Translations under genes and position numbers: made by a program
Notes under the pieces: model-generated
What the model was told of the DNA's origin: nothing
The model's input: the letters and a program-made list of their open reading frames with translations, nothing else
The model's database searches: none
In this document: one piece after another, positions 45,399 to 54,564 of the stretch
Numbering within the stretch: position 1 is the first letter of the stretch
Layout: every line of letters starts with the position of its first letter
NCBI RefSeq assembly: GCF_019720895.1
Contig: NZ_JAHKSH010000006.1
Location: 1-64,000 of the forward strand
DNA: 64,000 bases
Reading direction: 5' to 3'
Source of the DNA: Microbacterium salitolerans
GTDB taxonomy: Bacteria > Actinomycetota > Actinomycetes > Actinomycetales > Microbacteriaceae

Positions 45399-46760
45399 TC
45401 AGTCGAGCGAGAGGCGCTCGCGCACGACCTGAGCGAGACGCTCGGCCGCGGCCAGCGCCGTCTGTTCGTCAGCGGCCTCGACCATGACCCGCACGAGGAG
45501 CTCGGTGCCGGACGGGCGCAGCAGCACGCGTCCCGAATCGCCCAGCTCGGCCGCGACGGCGGCGACCTCGGCCTGCACGACCTCGTCGGCGGCGACGCGC
45601 GTCTTGTCGACGCCCGTCACGTTGATGAGCGTCTGCGGGTACACCCGCATGATCGAAGAGAGCTCGGCGAGGCTCTTCCCCGTGCGCGCCATCTCGCCGA
45701 CGATCTGCAGGCCCGCGAGCAGGCCGTCTCCCGTCGTGGCGTGATCGCGCAGAATGACGTGACCCGACTGCTCGCCTCCCAGCGAGAAGCCGTCGCGGTT
45801 CATGACCTCGAGGACGTAGCGGTCTCCGACCGACGTCTCGACGACGTGGATCCCGCGCTCCTCCATCGCGATCTTGAGACCGAGGTTGCTCATGACCGTC
45901 ACGACGAGCGTGTCTTCGGCGAGCAGCCCTCGTTCGTGGAGGGAGGCGGCGAGGATCGCCATGATCTGATCGCCGTCGAGGGCGTTGCCGTCGGCGTCGA
46001 CGGCGAGGCAGCGGTCGGCGTCGCCATCGTGGGCGATGCCGACGTCGGCACCGTGCTGGAGCACGGCCTGCTGCAGGACCTCGAGGTGCGTGGAGCCGAC
46101 GCCCTCGTTGATGTTGAGGCCGTCCGGGTCGGCGCCGATGACGGTCACCTGCGCGCCGGCATCGGCGAAGAGCTGAGGCGAGACGCCGGAGGCCGCGCCG
46201 TGCGCGCAGTCGATGACGACGTGGAGGCCATCGAGTCTCGCGGGCAGCGTGCCGAGCAGGTGCAGGAGGTAGCGATCCTCCGCGTCGGCGAAGCGCGCGA
46301 TGCGGCCGACGTCGCCGCCGGTCGGCAGCAGCTTCGGCTCCTCGAGGTACTTCTCGATGCGCTCCTCGACGACGTCGGGCAGCTTGATGCCGCCGTGCGC
46401 GAAGATCTTGATCCCGTTGTCCGGTGCGGGATTGTGCGACGCCGAGATCATGACGCCGAAATCGGCGTCGAAGTCGTTCACGAGGAACGCCAGAGCGGGC
46501 GTCGGGATCATTCCCGCGTCGTAGACGTCGACGCCGCTCGATGCGAGTCCCGCCGCGACCGCCGCTCCGAGGAAGTCCCCCGAGATGCGCGGATCGCGCG
46601 CGATGACCGCCTTCGCTCGGCGGCCCTCGGCGCGACGCGCCTCGGCGGAACGCCCCTGGCCCAGGACGACGGCAGTCGCCTGGGCCAGGGACAGAGCAAG
46701 GTCGGCGGTGAGGGTGCCGTTGGCGAGCCCTCGAACGCCATCCGTGCCGAAGAGAGGCAT
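45399..46760 (-). CDS. glmM: Phosphoglucosamine mutase
   Basis: A 453-residue enzyme interconverting glucosamine-6-P and glucosamine-1-P for UDP-GlcNAc. The phosphoserine is Ser108 in [14 protein letters not shown]. The Mg2+ loop is DGDADRCL, the sugar-binding loop GGEQSGHV and the phosphate-binding loop [11 protein letters not shown]. The start ATG 46760 is preceded by the rpsI stop 10 bp away, so it is cotranscribed with rplM and rpsI. This order, rplM-rpsI-glmM, is common in actinobacteria. glmS lies nearby on a separate operon. Confidence 0.97.
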   Translation of the reverse strand: MPLFGTDGVRGLANGTLTADLALSLAQATAVVLGQGRSAEARRAEGRRAKAVIARDPRISGDFLGAAVAAGLASSGVDVYDAGMIPTPALAFLVNDFDADFGVMISASHNPAPDNGIKIFAHGGIKLPDVVEERIEKYLEEPKLLPTGGDVGRIARFADAEDRYLLHLLGTLPARLDGLHVVIDCAHGAASGVSPQLFADAGAQVTVIGADPDGLNINEGVGSTHLEVLQQAVLQHGADVGIAHDGDADRCLAVDADGNALDGDQIMAILAASLHERGLLAEDTLVVTVMSNLGLKIAMEERGIHVVETSVGDRYVLEVMNRDGFSLGGEQSGHVILRDHATTGDGLLAGLQIVGEMARTGKSLAELSSIMRVYPQTLINVTGVDKTRVAADEVVQAEVAAVAAELGDSGRVLLRPSGTELLVRVMVEAADEQTALAAAERLAQVVRERLSLD

Positions 46761-46770
46761 CAGGCCTCGA

Positions 46771-47235
46771 TCAGCGCTTCGAGAACTGCGACGCCTTGCG
46801 GGCCTTCTTGAGACCGGCCTTCTTGCGCTCGATGACGCGAGCGTCGCGCGTGAGGAATCCGGCCTTCTTGAGGGCAGGACGGTTGTTCTCGCGGTCGATC
46901 TCGTTGAGCGAGCGAGCGATCGCGAGGCGGAGCGCGCCGGCCTGGCCCGAGGGGCCGCCACCGCTGATGCGCGCGATCACGTCGTACGCGCCCGAGAGGC
47001 TGAGCAGCGTGAACGGGTCGGTGATGAGCTGCTGGTGCAGCTTGTTCGGGAAGTACTCCTCGAGCGGACGGCCGTTGACCGTGAAGCTGCCCGAGCCGGG
47101 CACCAGGCGCGCACGCGCGATGGCCTGCTTGCGGCGGCCGACAGCGGCACCGGGCACGCTCACGACGGGACGCTCGGGGGCGACCTCGGTCTCGACCGCG
47201 GTCTCGGTGGTGTAGTTCTGAATGTCTTCAGTCAC
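46771..47235 (-). CDS. rpsI: Ribosomal protein S9
   Basis: A 154-residue 30S protein. The core is canonical: [56 protein letters not shown] and the C-terminal tail [18 protein letters not shown] that reaches the P-site tRNA. An actinobacterial N-terminal extension of about 30 acidic residues precedes it. GTG 47235 is supported by AAAAGGA about 9 bp upstream. It follows rplM by 26 bp. Confidence 0.97.
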   Translation of the reverse strand: MTEDIQNYTTETAVETEVAPERPVVSVPGAAVGRRKQAIARARLVPGSGSFTVNGRPLEEYFPNKLHQQLITDPFTLLSLSGAYDVIARISGGGPSGQAGALRLAIARSLNEIDRENNRPALKKAGFLTRDARVIERKKAGLKKARKASQFSKR

Positions 47236-47261
47236 GAGTTGGATCCTTTTCGCCGCGGCGC

Positions 47262-47708
47262 TTACTGGGCGACCTGGTCGAGGGTGTACGTCTGGGGCTG
47301 CTGAGCGGCGTGCGGGTGCTCGGCACCTGCGTACACCTTGAGCTTCGACAGCTGCTGGCGACCCAGCGAGTTCTTGGGGAGCATGCCGCGGATGGCCTTC
47401 TCGACGGCGCGAACCGGGTTGGTCTCGAGGAGCTCTTCGTAGTTGACCGACTTGAGGCCGCCCGGGAAGCCCGAGTGACGGTAGGCGCGCTTCTGCTGCG
47501 CCTTCTTGCCGGTGAGGGCGACCTTGCCGGCGTTGACGATGACGACGAAGTCGCCCATGTCGACGTGGGGAGCGAAGGTGGTCTTGTGCTTTCCGCGGAG
47601 AATGGCTGCGGCGTGCGAGGCGAGGCGTCCGAGAACGACGTCGGTGGCGTCGATCACGAGCCATTCGCGCTGAGCGTCACCGGCCTTCGGGGTGTAAGTG
47701 CGCGTCAC
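47262..47708 (-). CDS. rplM: Ribosomal protein L13
   Basis: A 148-residue 50S protein. Landmarks are [93 protein letters not shown] and [11 protein letters not shown] 47708 gives the usual N-terminus ([10 protein letters not shown]). It is first of rplM-rpsI-glmM; the 230 bp upstream to 47938 holds its promoter region and that of the divergent HAD gene. Confidence 0.97.
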   Translation of the reverse strand: MTRTYTPKAGDAQREWLVIDATDVVLGRLASHAAAILRGKHKTTFAPHVDMGDFVVIVNAGKVALTGKKAQQKRAYRHSGFPGGLKSVNYEELLETNPVRAVEKAIRGMLPKNSLGRQQLSKLKVYAGAEHPHAAQQPQTYTLDQVAQ

Positions 47709-47938
47709 GATAGTGCTGCTTTCTTGTCGAACGGAGGTGTTCGTGAATCCCACTCCGGGGCGGTTGTCAGACGATGCCTGGCCAACACAGCCGGTGGAGG
47801 GCTCACGTTCGCGGTGCACACACGTGCGCGCACCAAAGATCGAGGATACCCGATCGGGCGCGTCGGCGCGACCGGATCCGCCCCGTCAGCCTGGGAATCC
47901 GACACGAGTCGACTCGCCGGATCCGGCAGGATGGTCTT

Positions 47939-48709
47939 ATGACCGCCTCCTCCCCGCTCGTCGTCGCGTTCGATCTCGACGACACCCTCGCCCCGTCGAA
48001 ATCGCCCGTCGACCCGCGCGTCGCGCAGCAGCTGGTCGATCTCGCCCGCCGCGTCGAGGTCGCCGTGATCTCGGGAGGTCAGATCGCGCAGTTCCGTGCC
48101 CAGCTGGTCGACCGCCTGCCCGACGCACGCGACGCGCTCGCGCACGTTCACCTGCTGCCGACGTGTGGCACGCAGTACTACCGGCACGACGGCTCCGACT
48201 TCCGCGCGCTCTATTCGCGCGACCTCACGGACGACGAGAAGCAGCGGGCGCTCACGGCGATCGAGGAGGAGGCGCAGCGCCTCGGCTTCTGGGAGTCCGA
48301 GACCTGGGGCCCGATCCTCGAGGACCGCGGATCCCAGATCACCTTCTCCGCCCTCGGTCAGTCGGCTCCGGTCGACGCGAAGAAGGTATGGGACCCCGCG
48401 AACGAGAAGAAGTCGGTCCTGCGCGACGCCGTCGCCGCGCGCGTCCCCGACCTCGAGGTGCGCTCGGGCGGATCCACGTCGATCGACGTCACCCGCAAGG
48501 GCATCGACAAGGCCTACGGCATGAACCAGCTCGTCGACCAGACGGGCATCTCCCTCGACGACATGGTGTTCTACGGCGACCGCCTCGACGTCGGCGGCAA
48601 CGACCGCCCCGTTCTCGACATGGGCGTCGCGTGCGTCGCCGTGACGGGCTGGGAGGACACCGCCGAGAAGCTCGACGCGCTCATCCCGACGCTGCCGGTG
48701 CGCGGCTGA
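47939..48709 (+). CDS. HAD-IIB family phosphatase
   Basis: A 256-residue HAD-superfamily hydrolase. The nucleophile motif is VVAFDLDDTLAPS with Asp12 and Asp14. Motif II is VAVISGG, and motif IV is DDMVFYGDRLDVGGNDRP. The cap resembles the phosphomannomutase/sucrose-phosphatase (IIB) type: TCGTQYYRHDG, GSQITFSALGQSAP and SIDVTRKGIDKAYGMNQL. The IDVTRKGIDKAYG block is shared with eukaryotic-type phosphomannomutases, so mutase activity is possible, but simple sugar phosphatase activity is the safer call. It is divergent from rplM. Confidence 0.88.
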   Translation: MTASSPLVVAFDLDDTLAPSKSPVDPRVAQQLVDLARRVEVAVISGGQIAQFRAQLVDRLPDARDALAHVHLLPTCGTQYYRHDGSDFRALYSRDLTDDEKQRALTAIEEEAQRLGFWESETWGPILEDRGSQITFSALGQSAPVDAKKVWDPANEKKSVLRDAVAARVPDLEVRSGGSTSIDVTRKGIDKAYGMNQLVDQTGISLDDMVFYGDRLDVGGNDRPVLDMGVACVAVTGWEDTAEKLDALIPTLPVRG

Positions 48710-48711
48710 GC

Positions 48712-49392
48712 TCAGCGCGCGTCGCGGCGGTACTCGGCGTCGACGAGGATCGGCAGGTGGTCGCTGGATCCCTGCGGCAGGGTCGCGACGTCGCCGATCG
48801 ACAGGCCGCGCGAGGTCACGAAGTCGTAGTGGCCCTTGAAGAAGCGGTACCGCGTGTAGGTGCGTGAGCTGCTGAGGGTCATGTCGTAGCCGTGTTCGCG
48901 GATCCGGTCGCCGAGGCGCTCCTTGAACACGGGATAGTTGTAGTCGCCGACCATGAGCGTGGGCGTGCCGGGGCCGAGCTGCTCGAGCGCCTGCAGCGCC
49001 GCCTTGATCTGGGTGCGGCGCAGCGAATTGAGCGCCGTGAGCGGTGCCGCATGGAACGAGGCCATGGTGACCTCGCGCCCCGCGTCGATGTCGTGGAGCT
49101 GCACGCCGAGCAGGCGCTCATGCGCGGGCTTCAGCACGATGTCATGCAGCGACTTCTTGAGCCCGAGCGAGACGGAGTCGACGAACCGGTACGTGTTCTC
49201 GCGGTAGTACAGGGCGAGGCCCAGCCGGTTGCGATCGGTCGCCGCCGCGAGGCGCAGCCCCTCGACCCGCGTCGGAAGGTCCTCGACCTTCGCCTCCTGC
49301 AGGCAGACCACATTCGGCTCCCAGCGCTCGACGAGCGCGTGGAGCTCGGCGGCCGCGGCGTGCTTGCGCAGGTTGTAGGAGAGAATTCGCAT
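48712..49392 (-). CDS. Endonuclease/exonuclease/phosphatase family protein
   Basis: A 226-residue EEP-fold hydrolase. RILSYNLRKH with the catalytic Asn, VVCLQEAKVED with the metal Glu, ASFHAAPLTA, LMVGDYNYPVF (Asp and Asn) and SSDHLPILVDAEY (Asp-His) are the family motifs in order. Substrates of such small cytoplasmic EEP proteins range from DNA to phosphoesters; nothing here decides. ATG 49392 has AGGAG 4 bp upstream and is preferred over an upstream ATG. It is convergent with the HAD gene. Confidence 0.87.
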   Translation of the reverse strand: MRILSYNLRKHAAAAELHALVERWEPNVVCLQEAKVEDLPTRVEGLRLAAATDRNRLGLALYYRENTYRFVDSVSLGLKKSLHDIVLKPAHERLLGVQLHDIDAGREVTMASFHAAPLTALNSLRRTQIKAALQALEQLGPGTPTLMVGDYNYPVFKERLGDRIREHGYDMTLSSSRTYTRYRFFKGHYDFVTSRGLSIGDVATLPQGSSDHLPILVDAEYRRDAR

Positions 49393-49440
49393 CGTGCTCC
49401 TCACACTAGAGCCGTGCACTGGTGCCCCGATAGCGGGGTC

Positions 49441-50328
49441 CTATGCGGATCCTGTGACCTCGTTCGGGTCGCGCCGACTGCGCGTCTGCTCGGCGCGCGC
49501 GGCGAGCTGCTCGTCGGCCGGATAGCCCACCTCGGTGAGCGTGAGGCCGCGCGCGTCGAGCACGGCGAAGGCGCTTGTGCGGTCGAGCTCGTCGCGCAGG
49601 CGGGCGACGTCGGCGATCTCGAGCCGGCCCCCGCCGACCGCGACGCAGGCGCCGACGAGGGCGCGCACCATCGAGTGGCAGAACGCGTCGGCCTTGACGT
49701 TCGCGACGAGCACACCGCGATCATCGCGGCGCCACCCGAATTCGAGGAGCGTGCGGATCGTCGTCGCCTCCGGGCGCGGCTTGCAGTACGCCGCGAAGTC
49801 GTGCAGGCCGATGAGGCTGCGCGCGGCCTCGTCCATCGCCTCCGCGTCGAGCGTCGCGCGCACGGACGTCGTGTCGCGACGGCGCAGCGGGTCGTACCCG
49901 GCGACCTCGTCGGCGAGGCGATACGCGTACCGACGCCACGTCGCCGAGAACCGGGCGTCGAAGCCGGCCGGCGCCGTCGCCGTGCGCAGGACCGCGACGT
50001 CGGAGTACGGCCGCAGCACGCCCTGGACGCGCCGCGCGAGCTCGGTCGCGGGATCCGCGGGGGCTGGTCCGCCGCGCCGCGCCTGCGTCGCACGCTCCCA
50101 CTGCTCCTCGTCGAGGTCGAGATGGGCGACCTGTCCACTCGCGTGCACGCCCGCATCGGTACGCCCGGCGACGACGAGCCGCACGCCGCTGCGGATCACC
50201 CGCGCCAGCGCATCCTCGAGCGTGCCCTGCACCGTGCGCAGATCTCCCGGCTGCCTCGCCCATCCCTTGAAGCTGGATCCGTCGTACGCGATGTCGAGGC
50301 GGATCCGATGCGCGGGCTGGCCGGCCAT
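49441..50328 (-). CDS. truA: tRNA pseudouridine(38-40) synthase TruA
   Basis: A 295-residue synthase converting uridines 38-40 of the tRNA anticodon arm. The catalytic Asp is in VVAGRTDAGVHASGQVAH. RLDIAYDGSSFKGWARQPG opens the fold, with FDARFSATWRRYAYRL and FCHSMVRALVGACVAVGGG later. Compared with other bacteria there is an insert around WERATQARRGGPAPADPATE. ATG 50328 overlaps the mtnN stop by one base (TAATG). It is last of luxS-mtnN-truA. Confidence 0.95.
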   Translation of the reverse strand: MAGQPAHRIRLDIAYDGSSFKGWARQPGDLRTVQGTLEDALARVIRSGVRLVVAGRTDAGVHASGQVAHLDLDEEQWERATQARRGGPAPADPATELARRVQGVLRPYSDVAVLRTATAPAGFDARFSATWRRYAYRLADEVAGYDPLRRRDTTSVRATLDAEAMDEAARSLIGLHDFAAYCKPRPEATTIRTLLEFGWRRDDRGVLVANVKADAFCHSMVRALVGACVAVGGGRLEIADVARLRDELDRTSAFAVLDARGLTLTEVGYPADEQLAARAEQTRSRRDPNEVTGSA

Positions 50329-51026
50329 TATGAGGTGAGGCGCGCGAGGGCGTCGATGACGACGCGGGCCGAGCGCGCGGCGGCGTCGTCGACGTGCGTC
50401 TCGAACTGATCGGCCGTCGGCGCGCAGAGATCGCTCACGCCGCGGGCGACCGCGAAGCGCGCCCCGTGGTTGTGAGCCGTGTGCGCGACGGCGGCGGTCT
50501 CCATGTCGACCGTCAGCAGCGGCGGGAAGTCCTTGCGGAGGCGGCGGGCGAGGTCGGCGGTCACGAACTTGTCGCCCGCGCCCATTGCGCCGAGGCGCAC
50601 GGGCACACCCGGCACGTCGACGGCGGCGAGCGCCGTGCTCAGCTCGACGTCGGCGTCGAACGTCTCCGGCATCCCCGGCACCTGGCCGAGGGCATATCCG
50701 AACGCCCGCGCGTCGGCCTCGACGTTGACCGTCTGCGAGCCGACGACGACATCGCCCACGTTCACCTCGGCGGCGAGTCCCCCCGCGGATCCGGCGCTCA
50801 CGAGGACGACGCCCTCGGGTCCGTAGCGGAGGATCGCGGCGGCGGCCGCGGCCGCCGCGTTGACCATCCCGATGCCCGAGCGCACGAGCACCACCGTGGC
50901 GTCGCCGAGCACGATGCCTCGATGCACGGCGTTTCCGACCGGGATCGGGTCGCTGACCTCGCGGGCCGCATCGAGGAAGGGCTGCGCCTCTTCCTCCATC
51001 GCGACCTGGATGATGATCGCCGTCAC
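50328..51026 (-). CDS. mtnN: 5'-methylthioadenosine/S-adenosylhomocysteine nucleosidase
   Basis: A 232-residue nucleosidase releasing adenine from MTA and SAH. The general-acid and substrate motifs are visible: VAMEEEAQPFLDAA, VLVSAGSAGGLAAEVNVGDVVVGS, VDMETAAVAHTAHNHGARFAVARGVSDLC with the Glu and the catalytic Asp (SDL). It yields S-ribosylhomocysteine for LuxS, encoded immediately upstream. GTG 51026 starts 3 bp after the luxS stop. Confidence 0.94.
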   Translation of the reverse strand: MTAIIIQVAMEEEAQPFLDAAREVSDPIPVGNAVHRGIVLGDATVVLVRSGIGMVNAAAAAAAAILRYGPEGVVLVSAGSAGGLAAEVNVGDVVVGSQTVNVEADARAFGYALGQVPGMPETFDADVELSTALAAVDVPGVPVRLGAMGAGDKFVTADLARRLRKDFPPLLTVDMETAAVAHTAHNHGARFAVARGVSDLCAPTADQFETHVDDAAARSARVVIDALARLTS

Positions 51027-51029
51027 GCC

Positions 51030-51500
51030 TCAGCCCTCGACGGATCCGTCGGCGAACACCATCAGCCATTCGCCGCGCTTCGTGAGGAAGTCGCGGGCCG
51101 CCTGCTGCGCACCGTCGAGCGTGTGGTTGGCGCCCCAGCCGCACTGCGTCTCGTTGGCGGCGGGAACCTCCGTCGCATTCGCGACGTCGAGCAGGGTCTG
51201 CTGGACGAGATCGGCCACCTCGTCGACCGTGTGCTCGCCCTGCAGGATCAGGTAGAAGCCGGTCTGGCAGCCCATCGGCGAGAAGTCGACCACCCGGGAG
51301 GAATGATTGCGGCTCTTCTCGGCGAAGAGGTGCTCGAGCGAGTGGATCACCGGCATGTCCAGGTGATCGACGTTCGGCTGCGTGAAGCGCACGTCGTACT
51401 TGACGATGACGTCTCCGGCAGGCAGCTGCTTGCGGTCGGCGAGCCGCAGGTACGGCGCGGCCACCAGGGTGTGGTCGAGATTGAAGGATTCGACGTTCAT
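51030..51500 (-). CDS. luxS: S-ribosylhomocysteine lyase LuxS
   Basis: A 156-residue iron/zinc enzyme splitting S-ribosylhomocysteine to homocysteine and the AI-2 precursor DPD. Metal ligands are the two His in HSLEHLFAE and the Cys in [10 protein letters not shown]; the catalytic Cys is in [28 protein letters not shown] opens the protein, matching the family start when ATG 51500 is used. A GTG at 51518 is in frame but sits directly against GGAGG. It is followed by mtnN, giving a compact SAH detoxification/AI-2 unit. Confidence 0.94.
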   Translation of the reverse strand: MNVESFNLDHTLVAAPYLRLADRKQLPAGDVIVKYDVRFTQPNVDHLDMPVIHSLEHLFAEKSRNHSSRVVDFSPMGCQTGFYLILQGEHTVDEVADLVQQTLLDVANATEVPAANETQCGWGANHTLDGAQQAARDFLTKRGEWLMVFADGSVEG

Positions 51501-51559
51501 GCGCGGCGAGTCGGTCACCCTCCCAGGCTACCGGCGACAGCCGACCCACCGCGCAAGGA

Positions 51560-52048
51560 TCACTCCGCGTCGCGGACCCGGCGCACGAAGTCGCGCATGC
51601 GGCGAGCCGTGCTGTCGATGCGGAAGTCGACGCTCGCGCGGAACTCCCCCGGAGCCAGCGGATGCGCGAGGCGCACGTTGCTGTGGCACGACAGATCGGC
51701 GCACATGTACGTGCCGATGCTCTCCCCGCGGCGGCCCGCCTCGCCGCCCTTGCGCGCGCTCATCATCGTCACCTGATTGCCGGGCTGCATCGTGCGGCAG
51801 ATGTTGCAGATGCCGTTGTGCGCACGCGCGGTCGACTGCGCCGCGCGCAGCACGAGCCCGGTCGCGACGCCGTCGAGCTCGACGACGACATAGCAGCGGC
51901 TGCGCGTCGACGCATCCCTCCAGCCGAGGAAATCGAGGGGGAACCAGTCGATCAGCATGTGGTCGAGCGGGATGTCGAGGAGCTCGAGATCGCGCTCCTC
52001 GGCGTTGACGAACGACGCGCGAATGGCCTCGGCGGTGAGCTCCTGCAT
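51560..52048 (-). CDS. FBP-domain zinc protein (translation-factor-like)
   Basis: A 162-residue protein matching the FBP (EF-G-binding/fibronectin-binding-like) C-terminal treble-clef family. The zinc site is formed by CNICRTM at residues about 81-87 and CADLSCHSN near residue 117. The N-terminal part has LLDIPLDHMLIDWFPLDFLGWRD. In mycobacteria and other groups similar proteins bind EF-G and counter fusidic acid, but equivalence is not established from sequence here. It is 42 bp from divergent yajQ. Confidence 0.85.
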   Translation of the reverse strand: MQELTAEAIRASFVNAEERDLELLDIPLDHMLIDWFPLDFLGWRDASTRSRCYVVVELDGVATGLVLRAAQSTARAHNGICNICRTMQPGNQVTMMSARKGGEAGRRGESIGTYMCADLSCHSNVRLAHPLAPGEFRASVDFRIDSTARRMRDFVRRVRDAE

Positions 52049-52090
52049 GATCCCGCCAGTTTAGAGGCGGAGACGACGTAGGATCTCGGC

Positions 52091-52579
52091 ATGGCCGACA
52101 GCAGTTTCGACATCGTCAGTGAGATCGACCGCCAGGAGGCGGACAACGCCCTCAACCAGGCACGCAAGGAGGTCAGTCAGCGCTACGACTTCCGCGGCAC
52201 CGACACCGACGTGTCGTGGTCGGGCGAGCAGATCCTCATCGTCGCGAACAGCAAGGATCACGCGACGGCGGCGCTCGACGTCCTCCAGTCGAAGATGATC
52301 AAGCGCGGGATCTCGCTCAAGAGCCTCGACAGCGGCGACCCGTTCGAAAGCGGCAAGCAGGTCAAGATCGTCACGACCCTGAAAGAGGGCATCGCCCAGG
52401 ACATGGCGAAGAAGATCGGCAAGATCATCCGCGACGAGGGCCCGAAGGGCGTGAAGAGCCAGATCCAGGGCGAGGAGATCCGCGTCAGCTCGAAGAGCCG
52501 CGACGACCTCCAGACCGTGATCGCGCTCCTCAAGGGCAAGGACCTCGACCTCGCGCTGCAGTTCCAGAACTACCGGTAG
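52091..52579 (+). CDS. YajQ-family nucleotide-binding protein; 3' end is the element's attB
   Basis: A 162-residue YajQ protein with the conserved start [34 protein letters not shown]-type block, [14 protein letters not shown] and the C-terminal [20 protein letters not shown]. YajQ proteins bind cyclic di-GMP or other nucleotides and may act as co-regulators. The final six codons and stop lie in the 21-bp repeat that forms attL of the integrated element, so the element supplies an identical 3' end and the gene stays intact. Confidence 0.95.
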   Translation: MADSSFDIVSEIDRQEADNALNQARKEVSQRYDFRGTDTDVSWSGEQILIVANSKDHATAALDVLQSKMIKRGISLKSLDSGDPFESGKQVKIVTTLKEGIAQDMAKKIGKIIRDEGPKGVKSQIQGEEIRVSSKSRDDLQTVIALLKGKDLDLALQFQNYR

Positions 52580-52581
52580 CG
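52561..52581. repeat. attL core (21-bp direct repeat, left copy)
   Basis: The core contains GTTCCAGAACTACCGGTAG and is identical to 61794-61814. It covers the last codons and stop of yajQ plus 2 bp. Confidence 0.92.
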
Positions 52582-52602
52582 AACGCCCCCGACCTGGGGT
52601 TT

Positions 52603-53700
52603 TCATGTTCCAGTCCGCGCAGAGTCCGCAGAATCGAGGATCTCGCGCGCGAAGTCCGCGGTCGCGGCGCGCGTGCGGTCCTCGGCGGACGGCCAGAGGT
52701 GCGAGTACGTGTCGAGCGTGATCGACGGTTGCGAGTGGCCGAGCGCGCGCTGCACGGTCACGACGTCGCAGCCGGCGGCGATGAGGTTCGACGCGAACGT
52801 GTGTCGGAGCGCGTGCAGCGTGATCTCGTCGGGGAGCTTCGCGGCCGCGCGGATCCGTCGCCACTCTCCCCCGGCCGTGTTCCGGTTGAACATGCGGCCG
52901 AGCGGGTCGACGACGACGAGGTCGTCGCCCTGCCCGCCGTTCTCGGCGAGGTGCGCGGACAGGAGCCGGAGGAGCTCGTCGGGCACGTAGATGGTGCGTT
53001 CTTCGCCGTACTTCGGCGGCACGAGCTTCGCGGTCTTGAGCGTCGAGCCCTGCACCTGCTGTTCGACGCGGATCGTGCGCCGCAGGAAGTCGATATCGCG
53101 CACGCGGAGGCCGGCGGCCTCGCCAAGCCGGAGCCCTGCGAACGCGCAGAGCGCGACATACGGCCGGAAGCCGTCAGCGGCCGCGAGAGCGGCGCGCAGC
53201 TGCTCGGCATCGAGTAGGCGCATCGACGCCTCGGTGCGGCGCTGACGGGGCGCAGAGACCCCTGCGGCAGGGTTCGTGGGGATGCGCTTGTCGGCGACGG
53301 CCGCGCCGAGCGCCATCGACACGTAGTTGAGGCGGGTCTTGATCGTCGACGCCGCGAGGCCGCGCTTCCGCTCGGCCGCGACCCACGATTGCACGTCGCT
53401 CGCGCGAATCGCCTTGATCGGTCGATCGCCCCACGGCACCGACTTGCACGCCGTCTTCGCGGCCTCGTGCGTGCCATCGGTCCACATCTGGCGCCCGCGC
53501 CACATCTCGACCCACTTCGACCAGGTGATGCGGCCTGCGGCGGGATCCGCGTACTGCCCCGTGACGATCGCGGCCGTCTGCTCGTCGAGCCAGCGCTGCG
53601 CGTCGCGCTTCAGCGGGAAGTGGCGCGCGTGTTCCTTGCCCGCGGCGTCGCGGTAGCGGGCGCGCCACGAGCCATTAGGGCGCTGCCGGATGCTCGCCAT
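52603..53700 (-). CDS. Tyrosine-type integrase of the element
   Basis: A 365-residue site-specific recombinase. The N-terminal arm-binding domain (ASIRQRPNGSWRARYRDAAGKEH) and core-binding SAM-like domain (residues about 60-150) precede the catalytic domain. Catalytic residues are Arg in AGLRLGEAAGL, Lys in the LKTAKLVPPK beta hairpin, His-x-x-Arg in LHALRHTFAS, His in LGHSQ and the nucleophile Tyr in LDTYSHLW. All are present, so it should be active. It lies 21 bp from attL, reading toward the core. Its 5' end overlaps the repressor gene by 26 bp. The 3' codons contain one of the arm-type repeats. Confidence 0.95.
   Translation of the reverse strand: MASIRQRPNGSWRARYRDAAGKEHARHFPLKRDAQRWLDEQTAAIVTGQYADPAAGRITWSKWVEMWRGRQMWTDGTHEAAKTACKSVPWGDRPIKAIRASDVQSWVAAERKRGLAASTIKTRLNYVSMALGAAVADKRIPTNPAAGVSAPRQRRTEASMRLLDAEQLRAALAAADGFRPYVALCAFAGLRLGEAAGLRVRDIDFLRRTIRVEQQVQGSTLKTAKLVPPKYGEERTIYVPDELLRLLSAHLAENGGQGDDLVVVDPLGRMFNRNTAGGEWRRIRAAAKLPDEITLHALRHTFASNLIAAGCDVVTVQRALGHSQPSITLDTYSHLWPSAEDRTRAATADFAREILDSADSARTGT
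52613..52633. repeat. Arm-type integrase site, left copy
   Basis: The stretch GTCCGCGCAGAGTCCGCAGA and one more A holds two GTCCGC units. The same 21 bp with one mismatch occurs at 61670-61690, just inside attR. Paired copies on both sides of the core are expected for P and P' arms of a tyrosine-recombinase attP. Confidence 0.6.
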
Positions 53701-54238
53701 TGCCTGTCACCTCGTGCCACGTGGAATTGGCGCTCCAACGCTCGAGCCACGGCCCTGAGAGTCGTTGACTTGGTGTGTCGTCGGCGCCGGCGGATGCCGC
53801 CTCGGGTTCCTCTTGATGCACCTCATCGACAACATCTTTCGCGCCTGGCTCGATCCAGCTCTCACCAAGTCCGGCGGTGCGGTTCGTCTGGTCAGTCGGC
53901 GGAACTGCATCGAGAGCCAAGGCCAACTGAAGCCGCACGTCGTCGTAGACGCGTATCGCCTCCTTCAGTGCGTCGCTCGCCAGGCGCGCCTGGTGACCCC
54001 ACAGCATCGCGACAGACTCGGGCTCAACGGCTGTGAGCTTCCATGTGCCGGTTCCCAGAGCTCTCGCGATTGCTTCGGCCTCAGTGAGCCGTAGTGGGCG
54101 CTCGCCCTTCTCGACGCTCCACACCGTCGCTTGCGACCACTTGAAACCGATCTCACGCATCGCGTCCGCCAGGTCCTTCTGGCTCATCTCCCCACGCATG
54201 CGGGCGAGGTTCTGGCCGATCTGCTTGTCATCGAGCAT
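53675..54238 (-). CDS. XRE-family repressor of the element
   Basis: A 187-residue predicted repressor. Residues about 6-65 form a helix-turn-helix (IGQNLARMRGEMSQKDLADAMREIG, FKWSQATVWSVEKGERPLRLTEAEAIARALG). The rest is a low-complexity, acidic and Pro/Thr-rich region without a peptidase domain, so it is not LexA-cleavable in the lambda-CI manner. ATG 54238 is the first good start. It is divergent from the excisionase-like gene across a 119-bp control region with repeated CTAGT half-sites, and probably maintains quiescence. Induction might need a helper-encoded antirepressor; that is inference. Confidence 0.88.
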   Translation of the reverse strand: MLDDKQIGQNLARMRGEMSQKDLADAMREIGFKWSQATVWSVEKGERPLRLTEAEAIARALGTGTWKLTAVEPESVAMLWGHQARLASDALKEAIRVYDDVRLQLALALDAVPPTDQTNRTAGLGESWIEPGAKDVVDEVHQEEPEAASAGADDTPSQRLSGPWLERWSANSTWHEVTGNGEHPAAP

Positions 54239-54357
54239 GACCGTGACGATACAGCGGGTTCTAGTCAGAGCCAACACGATTCTTTTCTAGTTGCGTGCAA
54301 CCTACATTCATGGTCAACTAGCGTTCGTAGTCATAACCCACTAGGAAAGGCCAACAG
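54239..54357. promoter_or_regulatory. Divergent control region with CTAGT/ACTAG half-sites
   Basis: Four half-sites are seen: CTAGT at 54271 and 54287, ACTAG at 54317 and 54340. CTAGTTG (54287-54293) and CAACTAG (54315-54321) form a perfect inverted repeat with a 21-bp gap. The region is AT-richer than its surroundings and separates repressor and excisionase genes, so these are candidate repressor operators. Confidence 0.6.
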
Positions 54358-54564
54358 ATGTCGACCACAAGCCCCGCACAGCGCGATCGACTGCTGTTCA
54401 TCGACGAGGTCGCCGACCGACTCCGACGTTCGCCAGCGCAGATCCGGTGGATGGTCCACCAGGGCACCGCACCGAAGCACGCGAAGATCGGCGGCCGACT
54501 CGTGTTCCGCGAGTCTGAGGTCGAGGCGTACATCGACGAGGCGTTCGCCAGGGCTACCCGATGA
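54358..54564 (+). CDS. Excisionase-like MerR-type HTH protein
   Basis: A 68-residue protein dominated by an HTH_17/excisionase fold: LFIDEVADRLRRSPAQIRWMVHQG, then PKHAKIGGRLVFRESEVEAYIDEAF. Such proteins bend attachment-site DNA for excision or act as transcription activators. The ATG at 54358 has AGGAAAGG 7 bp upstream. It is first gene of the rightward operon and overlaps the next gene (ATGA). Its place next to the repressor fits an Xis/early regulator. Confidence 0.8.
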   Translation: MSTTSPAQRDRLLFIDEVADRLRRSPAQIRWMVHQGTAPKHAKIGGRLVFRESEVEAYIDEAFARATR

